Assembly (NCBI GenBank): GCA_041228285.1
Contig: CP166133.1
Coordinates: forward strand, 1,178,001 to 1,242,000
Reading direction: 5' to 3'
DNA: 64,000 nt
Source: Neisseriaceae bacterium CLB008
GTDB lineage: Bacteria; Pseudomonadota; Gammaproteobacteria; Burkholderiales; Neisseriaceae
Shown one piece after another: positions 45,277-55,226 of the stretch. How positions within the stretch are numbered: position 1 is the stretch's first letter; each line of letters begins with the position of its first letter. The notes under the pieces are model-generated. The model worked only from the letters and a program-made list of their open reading frames with translations. It was not told where the DNA came from and ran no database searches. The position numbers and the translations under genes are program-made.

Positions 45277-45960
45277 GTGAGCCAGTTAATATTAGAATTT
45301 GACAGTCAGACCACCACCCCAAAATATCCAGATTTCAATGATTTTTTGGGCGACTCTAACCGTGAGCTGATTCATATTTTACAACATCAACAAGAACGTT
45401 TTATTTACGTTTGGGGCGCCACTGGCGTGGGTAAGAGCCACTTACTGAAAGCATGGGTGGCCCAAGCCCTAGAGCAGGGCGAGGCCGCGGCTTATGTGGA
45501 TGCCTCTAAAGAACCCTTAGGTGATCATCTGCGCGAAAATCGCTTTTTGGCGGTGGACGCGGTTGAGGCTCTAAGCGGCCACGAACAGGTGACGCTGTTT
45601 TCTATTTTTAATCAGTTTCGCGATTTAAGCGGCGGCCATTTGCTGATCAGTGGCGATGTGGCGCCGGCGTTCTTAAACATTCGCGAAGATTTGCGCACGC
45701 GCATGGGCTATTGCTTGGTGTATGAGGTCAAAGCCCTAACCGATCTGGAAAAAATTAATTCTTTACGTGAAATGGCCAAGGCGCGGCAGCTGGTGATTGG
45801 CGATGAATTGTTTCGCTATTTACTCACCCATTGGCGCCGAGACATGGACAGCCTGATGCAAATCGTGGAGGCGTTAGACCATTACTCGATGGCCTTGCAT
45901 AAGCCGATTACTTTGCCATTATTAAAAAAACTATTAAATCAGGAGCATACGGAGACATGA
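45277..45960 (+). CDS. hda: DnaA-related regulator Hda
   Basis: Hda with the beta clamp stimulates ATP hydrolysis by DnaA after initiation (227 residues). The clamp-binding QL-type motif is near the N-terminus (MSQLILEF), and the Walker A motif WGATGVGKSHLL is at about residues 46-57. AAA+ sensor regions follow. The start is GTG at 45277. Its end overlaps the next gene by four bases (ATGA). Confidence 0.92.
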   Translation: MSQLILEFDSQTTTPKYPDFNDFLGDSNRELIHILQHQQERFIYVWGATGVGKSHLLKAWVAQALEQGEAAAYVDASKEPLGDHLRENRFLAVDAVEALSGHEQVTLFSIFNQFRDLSGGHLLISGDVAPAFLNIREDLRTRMGYCLVYEVKALTDLEKINSLREMAKARQLVIGDELFRYLLTHWRRDMDSLMQIVEALDHYSMALHKPITLPLLKKLLNQEHTET

Positions 45961-46637
45961 ACTTAGCCATATTTGATTTAGACCACACGTTGATTTTAGC
46001 CGACTCAGACGTTGAGTGGCCGCGCTTTTTGGTCAATAAGGGCTTGGTCGACCAGGCGTTTTACGACAAGCGCAGCGATTATTTTTATGAGCAATATAAA
46101 GCGGGCACCATGGACATTGATGAGTTCTTGGCGTTTCAGTTAGCGCCTTTGACTCAGTTTAGCCCCGCCGAGTTGACCGAATTGCATCGGGAATTCATGG
46201 CCGATTATATTATGCCCGTCATCCCCCAAGGTGCGCGTGACTTAGTACAGTCGCATTTTGATGCCGGCGATGAGGTCTTGGTGATCACGGCCACGAACCG
46301 CTTTATTACGGCGCCGATTGTGGCTGAATTTGGCATTCAACACCTGTTGGCCGTAGAGCTTGAGCAAACGGCGGACGGGCGTTACACCGGCCAATACGTA
46401 GGCACGCCCAGCTTTAAAGAAGGCAAGATCACGCGCCTACATGAGTGGCTAGGCGAGCGCGAACAGGCATTGGCGGACTTTAAAACGGTTTATTTTTACA
46501 GCGACTCGCAAAACGACCTGCCGTTACTGAACCTGGTGAATCACCCCGTAGCCGTCAATCCTGACCCTGTTTTAACAGAACAAGCCACCGCCAGCGGTTG
46601 GCCTATTCTTCATTTTGCCCCAGCTAACCTAAGCTAG
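45957..46637 (+). CDS. HAD-superfamily IB phosphatase (SerB-like)
   Basis: Hydrolase of 226 residues of the HAD subfamily IB that includes phosphoserine phosphatase relatives. Motif I is FDLDHTLILADSD at residues 6-18, motif II VLVITATNRFI near residue 105, motif III Lys in FKEGKITRL near residue 147 and motif IV FYSDSQNDLPLL near residue 180. It overlaps hda by four bases. A related protein lies beside hda in Neisseria as I recall it. The natural substrate is not assigned. Confidence 0.88.
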   Translation: MNLAIFDLDHTLILADSDVEWPRFLVNKGLVDQAFYDKRSDYFYEQYKAGTMDIDEFLAFQLAPLTQFSPAELTELHREFMADYIMPVIPQGARDLVQSHFDAGDEVLVITATNRFITAPIVAEFGIQHLLAVELEQTADGRYTGQYVGTPSFKEGKITRLHEWLGEREQALADFKTVYFYSDSQNDLPLLNLVNHPVAVNPDPVLTEQATASGWPILHFAPANLS

Positions 46638-46682
46638 GCCTTAAGCCTTGTTGGGCAATCACACATAAAGAAAGAAGGAATC

Positions 46683-47066
46683 ATGTATCGCACCCTGTTA
46701 AATGGCAAGATTCACCGTGCCGTGGTCACAGAAGCCAACTTAAACTACGTCGGCAGCATCACCGTCGATCAAGACTTGTTAGATGCGGCGGGTATTTTGG
46801 TGAACGAAAAAGTGGCCATTGTGAATAACAATAATGGTGCTCGCCTAGAAACGTATACGATTGCGGGCCAGCGTGGCAGTGGCGTGGTGTGTTTAAACGG
46901 CGCCGCCGCCCGTTTGGTGCAGCCAGGTGACGTGATCATCATTATCGCGTACGCGACTTTTTCAGACGAAGAACTGAAAAATCATAAGCCGCGCGTGGTG
47001 GTGATGGGTGAGGGCAACAAAATTAAAGAGATCATTCACGAAGAAATTCCGCAAACGGTTTTGTAA
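46683..47066 (+). CDS. panD: Aspartate 1-decarboxylase
   Basis: Makes beta-alanine for pantothenate (127 residues, pro-enzyme). The self-cleavage site Gly24-Ser25 is in YVGSITVD, giving the pyruvoyl enzyme. [20 protein letters not shown] and [20 protein letters not shown] are diagnostic. RBS AAGAAGGAA precedes it. Single gene with a downstream terminator. Confidence 0.97.
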   Translation: MYRTLLNGKIHRAVVTEANLNYVGSITVDQDLLDAAGILVNEKVAIVNNNNGARLETYTIAGQRGSGVVCLNGAAARLVQPGDVIIIIAYATFSDEELKNHKPRVVVMGEGNKIKEIIHEEIPQTVL

Positions 47067-47090
47067 GGAATGTCTAAAGTGTCACAATCA

Positions 47091-47115
47091 GCTTGCCTTA
47101 GGGCAAGCTTTTTTT
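47091..47115 (+). terminator. Terminator of panD
   Basis: GCTTGCC (47091-47097) pairs with GGCAAGC (47102-47108), followed by seven T. Confidence 0.88.
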
Positions 47116-47170
47116 ATATGCTGGAGGATCAATCACAAAATGTATGTTTTTTTAAAGGAATGGATCAGAA

Positions 47171-48049
47171 ATGAAAGCCGCAAAAAGATTTTTTAAGCGC
47201 GCCAGCAGCGTATTGGCGCGTTTGGATGCCTGGCTACCGCCAGAGAAGCAAGACATCGATTGGACGGCCTTAGCCTTCCGTTGGCAACAGGTCGGCCGCT
47301 CTGGTTATTTGCAAAGCTTACCCCAGCCTCACACCTTCCCGTTGAGTCGCCTGGCTGCGGTGGATTTGCAAATGACCAAGCTAGTGCGTAACACCAAACA
47401 GTTCTTGGCCGGTAAGCCCGCCAATAATGTGCTGCTCACCGGTGCTCGTGGCACGGGTAAATCCTCTTTGGTGAAAGGCTTACTGCACGAATACGCGGCA
47501 GAAGGCCTACGCCTGATTGAAGTGGATAAATCCGACCTGGTGACGCTGCCTGAGCTATTGGAGATTCTGGCTGAGCGGCCAGAGCATTTTATTGTGTTCT
47601 GCGACGATCTGTCGTTTGATGCTGGTGATGACCGCTACAAGGCGCTGAAAACGGCATTGGATGGCGGTCTGTCGGTGCGTAGCGCCAATGTGCTGGTGTA
47701 CGCCACCTCAAACCGTCGCCACCTCATGCCCGAGTATTTTGCCGACAATCAGGCCACTCAAGGCGCCTCTGGCGAAGTGCATGAAAAAGAAGCGGTGGAA
47801 GAAAAAGTATCTTTATCTGATCGCTTTGGTCTGTGGCTGAGCTTTTACCCCTTTGATCAAGAGGCTTATTTGCAAGCAGTCGCCAACTGGTTGGGTGATG
47901 CTGACGTGGTTTACGACGACGTGGCCCGTGATGCTGCCTTAGACTGGTCGCGTTCGCGCGGTGGCCGTTCTGGCCGTGTGGCGTGGCAGTTTGTGTGTGA
48001 TTGGGTGGGACGTGAGCCGCACGAACGCGTGGCAGAAAAAGGCGTGTAG
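47171..48049 (+). CDS. DUF815-family AAA-type ATPase
   Basis: Cytoplasmic ATPase of 292 residues. Walker A is TGARGTGKSSLVKG at about residues 90-103 and Walker B FIVFCDDLSFD near residue 140. The family-typical block VLVYATSNRRHLMPEYFADN follows with an arginine pair. Its role is unknown; DUF815 proteins are widely conserved in betaproteobacteria and are usually near housekeeping genes. The start at 47171 has AAGGA about 11 bases upstream. It ends in a clear terminator. Confidence 0.9.
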   Translation: MKAAKRFFKRASSVLARLDAWLPPEKQDIDWTALAFRWQQVGRSGYLQSLPQPHTFPLSRLAAVDLQMTKLVRNTKQFLAGKPANNVLLTGARGTGKSSLVKGLLHEYAAEGLRLIEVDKSDLVTLPELLEILAERPEHFIVFCDDLSFDAGDDRYKALKTALDGGLSVRSANVLVYATSNRRHLMPEYFADNQATQGASGEVHEKEAVEEKVSLSDRFGLWLSFYPFDQEAYLQAVANWLGDADVVYDDVARDAALDWSRSRGGRSGRVAWQFVCDWVGREPHERVAEKGV

Positions 48050-48089
48050 GCAGGCTGATCGCCTTTGCTGAGCTTTAGGCCATTAATAG

Positions 48090-48128
48090 GCCCCTAGACT
48101 GTGCGATGAGGCAGTGTAGGGGCTTTTT
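48090..48128 (+). terminator. Terminator of the DUF815 gene
   Basis: GCCCCTA (48090-48096) pairs with TAGGGGC (48117-48123), with inner pairing ACTG/CAGT, then five T. Confidence 0.85.
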
Positions 48129-48144
48129 ACGGGTTAATGAATAT

Positions 48145-48178
48145 AAAAAAGCCCAACGCCGATTAAGGGGTTGGGCTT
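48145..48178 (-). terminator. Terminator of yggX
   Basis: GCCCAA (48151-48156) pairs with TTGGGC (48171-48176); on the minus strand a run of six T follows. Confidence 0.82.
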
Positions 48179-48193
48179 TGGCGTGCAAGGGGC

Positions 48194-48460
48194 TTACGCT
48201 GGGGTAAAGCCACCGATGCTGTCGGCGCCGTCGCCGAAGAAGTATTGTTCCATTTGTTGGGCAATGTATTGGCGAGCACGGGCGTCGGCTAGGCTCAAGC
48301 GGTTTTCATTGATCAACATGGTTTGGTAGTTAATCCAGCCTTCCCAAGCCTCTTTCGAAACGTTTTCAAAAATACGTTTGCCTAAGTCATTGGGTAGGGG
48401 CGGGAACGCCATGCCTTCGGCTTCTTTGCCTAATTTAATGCAGTTAACCATACGTGTCAT
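48194..48460 (-). CDS. yggX: Probable Fe(2+)-trafficking protein YggX
   Basis: Small protein (88 residues) that protects iron-sulfur proteins against oxidation. [19 protein letters not shown] with the conserved Cys7 and [20 protein letters not shown] are diagnostic. Single gene with its own terminator, convergent with the DUF815 ATPase gene. Confidence 0.96.
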   Translation of the reverse strand: MTRMVNCIKLGKEAEGMAFPPLPNDLGKRIFENVSKEAWEGWINYQTMLINENRLSLADARARQYIAQQMEQYFFGDGADSIGGFTPA

Positions 48461-48585
48461 GTTGTGTCCTTCATGGTTGGTTGTGTGATGGGCCGTCTGT
48501 TTGCCTGGGGCAAAGCGACGGCATCGTTATGGCTCTATTGTAATGGATATTGGCGCTGCTGGGTATGCCTAAGGCGGTGGCAGGG

Positions 48586-49929
48586 CTAATAGCTGTTTAA
48601 ATCCTTAATCAAAACCTTAGAGTGGCGCGCCTCATCATATTGGGCGCGTTTGGCGGCCGGCAGATTGGCGTGGTTGGTGGGCTTAAAACCACGCTCGGTA
48701 AACCAATGGCTGGTTTGGGTGGTCAGTGCAAACAGCTGATCGTATCCGGCGATGCGGGCGCGGTATTCGATGTGGCTGAGCAGCAGTTCACCATAGCCAG
48801 CGGCCCGTTTTTCAGGCGCAACGGCGAGGCAGCCGAGCTCGGCCATGTTTTCCTCCGGATAGGGATAGAGGGCGACGCAGCCATAGGTTTGATGGTCGTG
48901 CACCAGAATCGAATATTCATTGATGTGGTGTTCTAGCTCTTCGCGGCTGCGCTTGATCAGCACGCCGCGTTCTTCTAACGGTCGAATCAGATTAATGATG
49001 TCGGCGATGTCGTCAATATTGGCCTCGCGAACGGTGATGAAGGAATCGCGAGCCAGGCTGGTGCCGGTGCCGTTACGGGTAAACAGCTCTTGCAGCATGG
49101 CGCCGTCTTCAAGGCTAGAAAGTAAGTGGGCGCGATTCACGCCTTCGGAGACGGCCTGAATTGCCTGTGGCAAGACCCGCTGCACGTCTTCGGCCTGTGG
49201 CGTACGCTCCAGCAGGTTTTTGGCTTCTTGGGCGGTGAGGGTGCTGATGCGCTGGCCGTCAGCCGTGGCCGCGCCTTGGCCTTCAACCAAATAAATGAGC
49301 TTTTCTGCGCCTAGCTTAATCGCCAATTGGCTGGCCACTTCTTCCATATTAAGGCTAAACAGCTCGCCGCTGAGGGAATAGCCGATGGGGCTGACCAAGA
49401 CCAGATTTTCATCGTGGAGACGCTGTTTGATGCCGTCGGTGTCAATCTTGCGGATGCTGCCAGTGTGCTGCATGTCGATGCCATCGAGTACGCCCAGCGG
49501 TTTGGCGGTGATGAAGTTGCCGGACGACACACGTAAGCGTGCCCCTTGCATGGGTGAATTAGGCAGGCCCATGGACAGTGCGGCTTCGATCTCAAAGCGG
49601 ATCAGCCCTGCGGCTTGTTTGATGTAGGCTAGGGCATCAGGCGTGGTGACGCGATGACGGCCGTGCTCAAGCGGTGGATTGGTTTTGGCCTCATGCTTCA
49701 TCAGCGCTCGGGTATAGGTGCGTAGGCCATGCACCAAGACCACGCGAATGCCCAAGCTGCTGAGCAGGTTGATGTCCTGCACGATTTCTAAGAAGCGCCC
49801 AGAGTACACGGTACGGCTACTGATCGCCAGCACAAAGGTGCGGTGGCGATACAGGTGAATATAGGGTGCGGCTTCCCGAAAGGATTGGACAAAAGCCGAA
49901 GTAGGCTTGACGGGCGTGTCTGGGGTCAT
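48586..49929 (-). CDS. argA: N-acetylglutamate synthase
   Basis: First step of arginine synthesis. An amino-acid-kinase-like domain (about residues 20-280; VLVHGLRTYTRALMKHE; LVLVSPIGYSLSGELFSLNM) is joined to a GNAT acetyltransferase domain (about 300-447; VREANIDDIADIINLIRPLE; LAVAPEKRAAGYGELLL). Length 447 fits classical ArgA. The start at 49929 (MTPDTPVK) is uncertain because no ribosome binding site is visible; a longer frame reaches 50031 but would overlap the prmA terminator. A possible feedback inhibition by arginine is a family property, not visible here. Confidence 0.93.
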   Translation of the reverse strand: MTPDTPVKPTSAFVQSFREAAPYIHLYRHRTFVLAISSRTVYSGRFLEIVQDINLLSSLGIRVVLVHGLRTYTRALMKHEAKTNPPLEHGRHRVTTPDALAYIKQAAGLIRFEIEAALSMGLPNSPMQGARLRVSSGNFITAKPLGVLDGIDMQHTGSIRKIDTDGIKQRLHDENLVLVSPIGYSLSGELFSLNMEEVASQLAIKLGAEKLIYLVEGQGAATADGQRISTLTAQEAKNLLERTPQAEDVQRVLPQAIQAVSEGVNRAHLLSSLEDGAMLQELFTRNGTGTSLARDSFITVREANIDDIADIINLIRPLEERGVLIKRSREELEHHINEYSILVHDHQTYGCVALYPYPEENMAELGCLAVAPEKRAAGYGELLLSHIEYRARIAGYDQLFALTTQTSHWFTERGFKPTNHANLPAAKRAQYDEARHSKVLIKDLNSY

Positions 49930-50021
49930 GGCATCAATATCTGTGGTTAGGCGAAAGAATAAAGGCTCATCATGCCATAAATAAAAGCCCAGCAACAGCC
50001 TATTGGGCGTGGATTGGGCAT

Positions 50022-50050
50022 AAAAAAACACCTCCGGTGAGGGAGGCGTT
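50022..50050 (-). terminator. Terminator of prmA
   Basis: ACACCTCC (50027-50034) pairs with GGGAGGCGT (50041-50049) allowing one mismatch; on the minus strand seven T follow. It ends the accB-accC-prmA unit. Confidence 0.82.
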
Positions 50051-50067
50051 GGTTGCTGTTTTGCGGC

Positions 50068-50958
50068 CTAGCGTTTGGTGCCGGATAAGCAGGTCCAGCC
50101 TTCTAAAAAGACGGGTGGGTGCATATTGAACCAAGTTTGGTAAATGCCCATCAATTCATCGGCTTGCTCGGCCAAGATGCCTGACAGCACGATGGTGCCG
50201 CCGGTATTGGTGCGGCTGGCGAGCATTTCACCCAGCATGCGCAATGGATTGGCCAAAATATTGGCCACCACGACGTCAAACGTGCCTTCAGGGGCGGCGT
50301 CTGGCAGGGTGAAGACCGCGGTGGTGATGTTGTTTTGATCAGCGTTGTCACGGCTGGCGCGTACGGCTTGGGTGTCGATGTCGATGCCCAAGGCTGACGC
50401 GGCGCCCAGCTTAACCGCTGCAATCGCCAAAATGCCGGAGCCACAGCCATAGTCCAGCACGCTTTCGCCGCCGCTGATGTGGTTGTCTAACCACTCTAGG
50501 CATAGGCGCGTGGTGGGGTGGCTGCCGGTGCCAAAGGCCAGACCTGGATCTAGCTTGAGGTTAATGGCGTTGGCGTCCGGTGCTTCATGCCAAGTGGGGG
50601 TGATCCACAGGCGTTTGGAAATCTGAATGGGGTCAAACTGAGCTTGAGTGAGGCGCACCCAGTCTTGATCCGGCAAGGTTTCCAGCTTAAAGGCCGGCAC
50701 CGGTTGATTCACCGCCGCAGCCGCCGCGCCAATGATGGCGGCGACGTCAGCATCTTCGTCAAAGAGGGAGATGATGATGCTCTCGTCCCACATTTGTTCT
50801 AGCGGTTCACCCGGTTCACCAAAAATCGGCTGCTCTTTGTCGGTGCCGGCAAAGGCGTCTTGGATGGCGGTGCTGAGCGCACCGTGATCCATGAGCGCGT
50901 CTGACAATACTTCGGCAAACACCGAGGCGGTTTCAATGGAGGCTTGTAGGTAGGCCAT
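50068..50958 (-). CDS. prmA: Ribosomal protein L11 methyltransferase
   Basis: Trimethylates L11 (296 residues). The N-terminal ferredoxin-like substrate domain is followed by the methyltransferase core with LDPGLAFGTGSHPTTRLCLE near residue 137 and LDYGCGSGILAIAAVKLGA near residue 164. The NPPY-equivalent is VVVANILANPLRML. Its ATG overlaps the accC stop codon by one base (TAATG), so it is translationally coupled to accC. Confidence 0.96.
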   Translation of the reverse strand: MAYLQASIETASVFAEVLSDALMDHGALSTAIQDAFAGTDKEQPIFGEPGEPLEQMWDESIIISLFDEDADVAAIIGAAAAAVNQPVPAFKLETLPDQDWVRLTQAQFDPIQISKRLWITPTWHEAPDANAINLKLDPGLAFGTGSHPTTRLCLEWLDNHISGGESVLDYGCGSGILAIAAVKLGAASALGIDIDTQAVRASRDNADQNNITTAVFTLPDAAPEGTFDVVVANILANPLRMLGEMLASRTNTGGTIVLSGILAEQADELMGIYQTWFNMHPPVFLEGWTCLSGTKR

Positions 50959-52325
50959 TATTTAGACTCTTTGGCTTTGGCTTTTTTCTCGGCCAGTAGT
51001 TTTTCTAAATAATGAATGCTGGTGCCGCCTTTAACAAAACCTTCGTCTTGGAACAGTTCGCGATGCAAATCACCGTTGGTTTTAATGCCGGTAATGGCCA
51101 TTTCCGAGAGGGCCACGCGCATGCGCGCCATGGCTTCTTCACGGGTGTCGCCGTAGCTGATTAGCTTGGCAATCATGCTGTCGTAGTTAGGCGGAATGGT
51201 ATAGCCTTGGTAAATGTGCGAATCAACGCGAATGCCGGGGCCGCCAGCTTGATGGTAGCTTTCGATACGGCCAGGGCTAGGGATGAAGGTGAATGGATCT
51301 TCCGCGTTAATGCGGCACTCAAAGGAGTGGCCTTTGAATTGGATGTCTTCTTGTTTCACGCTCAGCGGGAAGCCCGCAGCAATGCGAATTTGTTCTTGTA
51401 CGATGTCGATGCCAGTGATCATTTCGGTCACTGGGTGCTCTACTTGAACGCGGGTGTTCATCTCAATAAAGAAGAATTCACCGTTTTCGTATAAGAATTC
51501 GAAGGTGCCCGCACCGCGGTAATTAATGCGGCGACAGGCGTCGGCGCACAGTTCACCAATGCGCTGACGTTCTTCGGCGGTAATGCCGGGTGCCGGTGCT
51601 TCTTCAATGACTTTTTGGTGACGGCGCTGCATGGAGCAGTCGCGCTCACCTAGATAGACTGCGTTGCCGTGTTGGTCGGCCAATACTTGAATTTCAATAT
51701 GGCGCGGCAGCTGTAGGTAGCGTTCCATATACACGGTGGGGTTGCCAAAGGCCGCAGCGGCTTCGGTTTTGGTCATTTCTACCGAGCTGATTAAGTCTTC
51801 GGCTTTTTCAACCACGCGCATGCCGCGACCGCCACCGCCGCCAGAGGCTTTGATGATCACTGGATAGCCCACTTTTTTGGCAATCTCAATGACTTCGATG
51901 GGGTTGTCCGGTAAGGCACCTTCAGAGCCAGGAACGCACGGTACGCCAGCGGCGAGCATGGCGTCTTTGGCCGATACTTTATCGCCCATTTGGCGAATGG
52001 TGTCGCCGCGCGGGCCGATGAAGGCAAAGCCTGATTGCTCAACGCAGTCAGCAAAGTCAGCATTTTCGGCCAAGAAGCCGTAGCCTGGGTGAATGGCGTC
52101 GGCGCCAGACACTTCGGCCGCTGAAATAATGGCGGGGATGTTTAAATAGCTGCGAGCAGAAGCAGCAGGGCCAATACACACGGACTCGTCAGCTAGCTTG
52201 ACGTATTTGGCTTCGCGGTCTACTTCTGAGTGTACGGCCACCGTTTTGATGCCCATGGTGCGACAAGCACGTTGAATGCGCAGGGCAATTTCGCCACGGT
52301 TGGCGATGAGGACTTTTTCAAACAT
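50958..52325 (-). CDS. accC: Acetyl-CoA carboxylase, biotin carboxylase subunit
   Basis: ATP-dependent carboxylation of biotin on AccB in fatty-acid synthesis (455 residues). [20 protein letters not shown] at the start, the ATP-grasp glycine loop [14 protein letters not shown] near residue 159 and [18 protein letters not shown] near residue 288 are diagnostic. The start at 52325 fits the family; 18 upstream residues in the same frame are not family-like. The gene follows accB by about 85 bases and overlaps prmA. Confidence 0.98.
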   Translation of the reverse strand: MFEKVLIANRGEIALRIQRACRTMGIKTVAVHSEVDREAKYVKLADESVCIGPAASARSYLNIPAIISAAEVSGADAIHPGYGFLAENADFADCVEQSGFAFIGPRGDTIRQMGDKVSAKDAMLAAGVPCVPGSEGALPDNPIEVIEIAKKVGYPVIIKASGGGGGRGMRVVEKAEDLISSVEMTKTEAAAAFGNPTVYMERYLQLPRHIEIQVLADQHGNAVYLGERDCSMQRRHQKVIEEAPAPGITAEERQRIGELCADACRRINYRGAGTFEFLYENGEFFFIEMNTRVQVEHPVTEMITGIDIVQEQIRIAAGFPLSVKQEDIQFKGHSFECRINAEDPFTFIPSPGRIESYHQAGGPGIRVDSHIYQGYTIPPNYDSMIAKLISYGDTREEAMARMRVALSEMAITGIKTNGDLHRELFQDEGFVKGGTSIHYLEKLLAEKKAKAKESK

Positions 52326-52411
52326 AGCGGGCTCTTTATACAAGGGCAGGTGCGCTGGGCGGTTAAGGCCAAGGCGCACCTGCTGATTTAATCGGATCGA
52401 ACGGATGCGGC

Positions 52412-52891
52412 TTATTCAATAATGAATAAAGGCTCGCCGAATTCAACAGGCTGGCCGTCGGCCAATAGGATTTCTTTTACCACGCCTGATTTTTCGGCTT
52501 CAATTTCGTTCATTAGCTTCATCGCTTCGATGATGCACAAGGTGTCACCGACGCTGACGGTTTGGCCTACTTCTACAAAAGGACCTACGGTTGGGCTAGG
52601 GGCACGGTAGAAAGTGCCGACCATAGGTGATTTAACCGCATTAGGGTTTTGCGCGGCGCTGGGCACGGGCGTTGGGGTCAAAATGGTCGGGGCGGCGTCG
52701 GTTGCCGGTGCTGGAGCAGGGGCTGGCGCTGCGGCGTACTGAGGCGCAGATAGCTGGGTCGCGTAAACTGGTGATTGATTGGCGTGAGAGCGGGTGATGC
52801 GTACTTTTTCTTCACCTTCGGTCACTTCGATTTCGGCGATGTCCGATTCTTCTACCAAATCAATGAGTTTTTTTAATTTACGTAAATCCAT
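52412..52891 (-). CDS. accB: Acetyl-CoA carboxylase, biotin carboxyl carrier protein
   Basis: Biotinylated carrier subunit (159 residues). The biotin-accepting Lys is in [12 protein letters not shown] near residue 125. An Ala/Pro-rich linker (about residues 50-80) separates the N-terminal part from the biotinyl domain. It lies in the usual aroQ-accB-accC order, with about 110 bases after aroQ. Confidence 0.97.
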   Translation of the reverse strand: MDLRKLKKLIDLVEESDIAEIEVTEGEEKVRITRSHANQSPVYATQLSAPQYAAAPAPAPAPATDAAPTILTPTPVPSAAQNPNAVKSPMVGTFYRAPSPTVGPFVEVGQTVSVGDTLCIIEAMKLMNEIEAEKSGVVKEILLADGQPVEFGEPLFIIE

Positions 52892-53002
52892 GAGTCCAAT
52901 TCCTTATTAAGGTAAATATCGTGTCGATGAAGCAGCATGCTTCATGTCATATTGTGGGTGATGCTTAGGCATCACTTGATCTTGTGCGTAAGGCTGTGTG
53001 CC

Positions 53003-53452
53003 TTACTTAGCTTTTAAACAGGTTGCTATGGCGTGATTGAGCGCATAGTGGTATCCGCTCGCGCCTAGGCCGCAGATTACTCCGACCGCAAGGTCTGACA
53101 GATAGGAGTGTTTGCGAAATGGCTCGCGCGCATGTACGTTCGATAGGTGTACTTCAATGAAGGGTTTTTGAACCGCGGCTAGGGCATCACGAATGGCCAC
53201 GCTGGTGTGCGTGAAGGCGCCAGGATTGATGATGATGAATTGGGTGCCGTCGGTTTGGGTCGCTTGGATGCGGTTGATCAGCTCATGTTCGGCGTTGCTT
53301 TGCAGCGCCTCAAGCGTAAAGCCTTTAGACTCGGCCAGGCTCACTAAATCGTTGTTGATGTCGTTTAGGGTGGCGTGACCGTAAATTTCAGGTTCGCGGG
53401 TGCCGAGTAAATTTAAGTTTGGTCCATGCAAGACCAACAAATGATTATTCAT
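53003..53452 (-). CDS. aroQ: 3-dehydroquinate dehydratase, type II
   Basis: Third step of the shikimate pathway (149 residues, dodecamer-forming type II). [20 protein letters not shown] with the catalytic Tyr region at the start, [16 protein letters not shown], and [20 protein letters not shown] with the catalytic His are diagnostic. The start at 53452 fits the family; ATG at 53458 is close by and neither has a clear ribosome binding site. The frame remains open far upstream to 53647, but that part is not family-like. Confidence 0.95.
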   Translation of the reverse strand: MNNHLLVLHGPNLNLLGTREPEIYGHATLNDINNDLVSLAESKGFTLEALQSNAEHELINRIQATQTDGTQFIIINPGAFTHTSVAIRDALAAVQKPFIEVHLSNVHAREPFRKHSYLSDLAVGVICGLGASGYHYALNHAIATCLKAK

Positions 53453-53803
53453 GAACATGGTTTTTGTTAAATAATCCTGCATTTTGCCGCAAAATGTTTC
53501 TAAATGTCCAGTATTTCGTTTAAAAAATACGAAAAAGAGCGGAAGTTTAAGCCCTTTATTCCGGCGGGAAAGCCGTGGGCACGGTGCGGGCGCTGGGTTT
53601 GTAGAGTCTTTATTCAAAAAAGGCTCTGGCGAATAAAAAAGAATCAATTCACTGCTGGATTTGATTCTTGACGACGACTTTTGTCATGAATCATGACTCA
53701 AAGCCAGTTTATGCATTCTAGGGGGTCAATCAGAATTTGTAAAGCGATGCCGACTTTAGGCGTATAATGCCGCCTATTCATTGAACACCACAGGTAAGCC
53801 CGC
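53453..53803. other. Divergent promoter region of aroQ and queA
   Basis: About 350 bases without a gene of its own. It contains a small inverted repeat GAATCAA/TTGATTC (53641-53668) and a TATAAT box (53763-53768) about 35 bases before queA. Confidence 0.5.
53763..53768 (+). promoter_or_regulatory. Probable -10 box of queA
   Basis: A consensus TATAAT lies 35 bases before the queA start. The best upstream hexamer (TTGTAA at 53737-53742) is 20 bases away, so the -35 element is weak. Confidence 0.5.
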
Positions 53804-54841
53804 ATGTTTTTAAGTGATTTTGATTTTGAATTGCCCGAAGCCCTGATTGCTCAACACCCGCCAGAAGTGCGCGGCAGCAGTCGTTTATTGGTGGCCCTCG
53901 ATGGGCAAGCTCGCCAGGATCAGTCGTTTGTTGATTTTCCCGATTACCTACAGGCGGGTGATGTCTTGGTGTTTAACAACACCAAGGTGATTAAGGCCCG
54001 TTTGTTTGGTCAAAAGGCCAGCGGCGGTAAAATCGAAGCACTGGTTGAACGCGTGCTGGATGAGCATGAAGTCTTGGCCCACGTACGGGCGTCTAAATCT
54101 CCTAAAGCAGGTTCAGTGCTTGAATTTGAAGGTGGCGTCACCGCGGTGATGCAGGGTCGAGAAGGCGAGCTGTTTCGCTTACGTTTTGTGAGCGAAACAG
54201 AAAGCAGCTGGGACATTCTTGAGCGCGTGGGTCATCTGCCGTTGCCCCCGTATATTGAACGCAGCGCCGATGACGACGACGATGACCGCTATCAGACCGT
54301 GTATGCCGCCCATCAAGGCGCAGTGGCGGCGCCTACCGCCGGCCTACACTTTACTGATGAGGTGTTAGCGGCCATTAAGGCTAAGGGCGTTGAGCTACAG
54401 TTTGTGACCTTACACGTAGGGGCCGGTACGTTTCAGCCGGTGCGCGAAGAAAACTTAGACCAGCATAAAATGCACAGTGAGTGGTTTAATATTCCAGCCG
54501 AAACGGTGGCGGCCATTAATGCCGCTAAGGCGCGTGGGAATAAGGTTTGGGCCGTAGGCACCACCAGCATGCGCTCGCTTGAAGCGGGTTCCGTGGGTGG
54601 CGAGCTAAAAGCGGGTAGCCAAGAAACCGATATCTTCATTACCCCTGGCTATCGTTTTAACACCGTCGATGGCCTGCTGACCAACTTTCATTTACCCAAA
54701 TCAACCCTATTGATGTTGGTGAGTGCTTTTGCTGGCTACGATGAAATGAAGGCCATTTATCAGCATGCGATTACGCAAGAATACCGCTTTTTCAGCTATG
54801 GCGACGCCATGCTGTTGAGTTTGAAGCCAATAACCGTATAA
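53804..54841 (+). CDS. queA: S-adenosylmethionine:tRNA ribosyltransferase-isomerase QueA
   Basis: Adds the epoxy-cyclopentane precursor of queuosine to tRNA, using SAM (345 residues). [54 protein letters not shown] and [20 protein letters not shown] are diagnostic. The [12 protein letters not shown] stretch is the usual acidic segment. It is followed by a DUF971 gene after about 12 bases. Confidence 0.97.
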   Translation: MFLSDFDFELPEALIAQHPPEVRGSSRLLVALDGQARQDQSFVDFPDYLQAGDVLVFNNTKVIKARLFGQKASGGKIEALVERVLDEHEVLAHVRASKSPKAGSVLEFEGGVTAVMQGREGELFRLRFVSETESSWDILERVGHLPLPPYIERSADDDDDDRYQTVYAAHQGAVAAPTAGLHFTDEVLAAIKAKGVELQFVTLHVGAGTFQPVREENLDQHKMHSEWFNIPAETVAAINAAKARGNKVWAVGTTSMRSLEAGSVGGELKAGSQETDIFITPGYRFNTVDGLLTNFHLPKSTLLMLVSAFAGYDEMKAIYQHAITQEYRFFSYGDAMLLSLKPITV

Positions 54842-54853
54842 AAGGAGGCAGTG

Positions 54854-55219
54854 ATGAGCTTAAAAGTGCCACAAGAGGTTCGCTTGAATCCAGAAAAAAA
54901 CACCTTAACCCTCGTGTATGAAGGCCAGGCCTATGGCTTGCCGGCCGAATATTTGCGCGTGTATTCACCCAGCGCCGAAGTGCGCGGCCACGGCATCGGC
55001 CAAGAAACCTTGCAGGTCGGCAAGCGTAAGGTGTTAATCCTAGGCTTGGAAACCATGGGCAATTATGCGCTTAAGATTACCTACAGCGACGGCCACGACA
55101 GCGGCCTCTACGACTGGAACTATCTCTATGACTTGGCGCTGAATCAGGCCGATCATTGGCAGAACTATCTGGATCGGCTGAGTGCGGCAGGCGCCAGTCG
55201 TGACGTGGTGGTGCATTAA
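54854..55219 (+). CDS. DUF971 family protein
   Basis: Small protein (121 residues) matching the N-terminal domain of gamma-butyrobetaine hydroxylase-like proteins (LTLVYEGQAYGLPAEYLRVY; YALKITYSDGHDSGLYDWNY). Such stand-alone DUF971 proteins have been linked to iron-sulfur metabolism, but the role is not firm. AAGGAGG is upstream; ATG at 54854 is preferred over GTG at 54851. It lies between queA and pnuC with short gaps on both sides. Confidence 0.85.
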   Translation: MSLKVPQEVRLNPEKNTLTLVYEGQAYGLPAEYLRVYSPSAEVRGHGIGQETLQVGKRKVLILGLETMGNYALKITYSDGHDSGLYDWNYLYDLALNQADHWQNYLDRLSAAGASRDVVVH

Positions 55220-55226
55220 GGCTGCT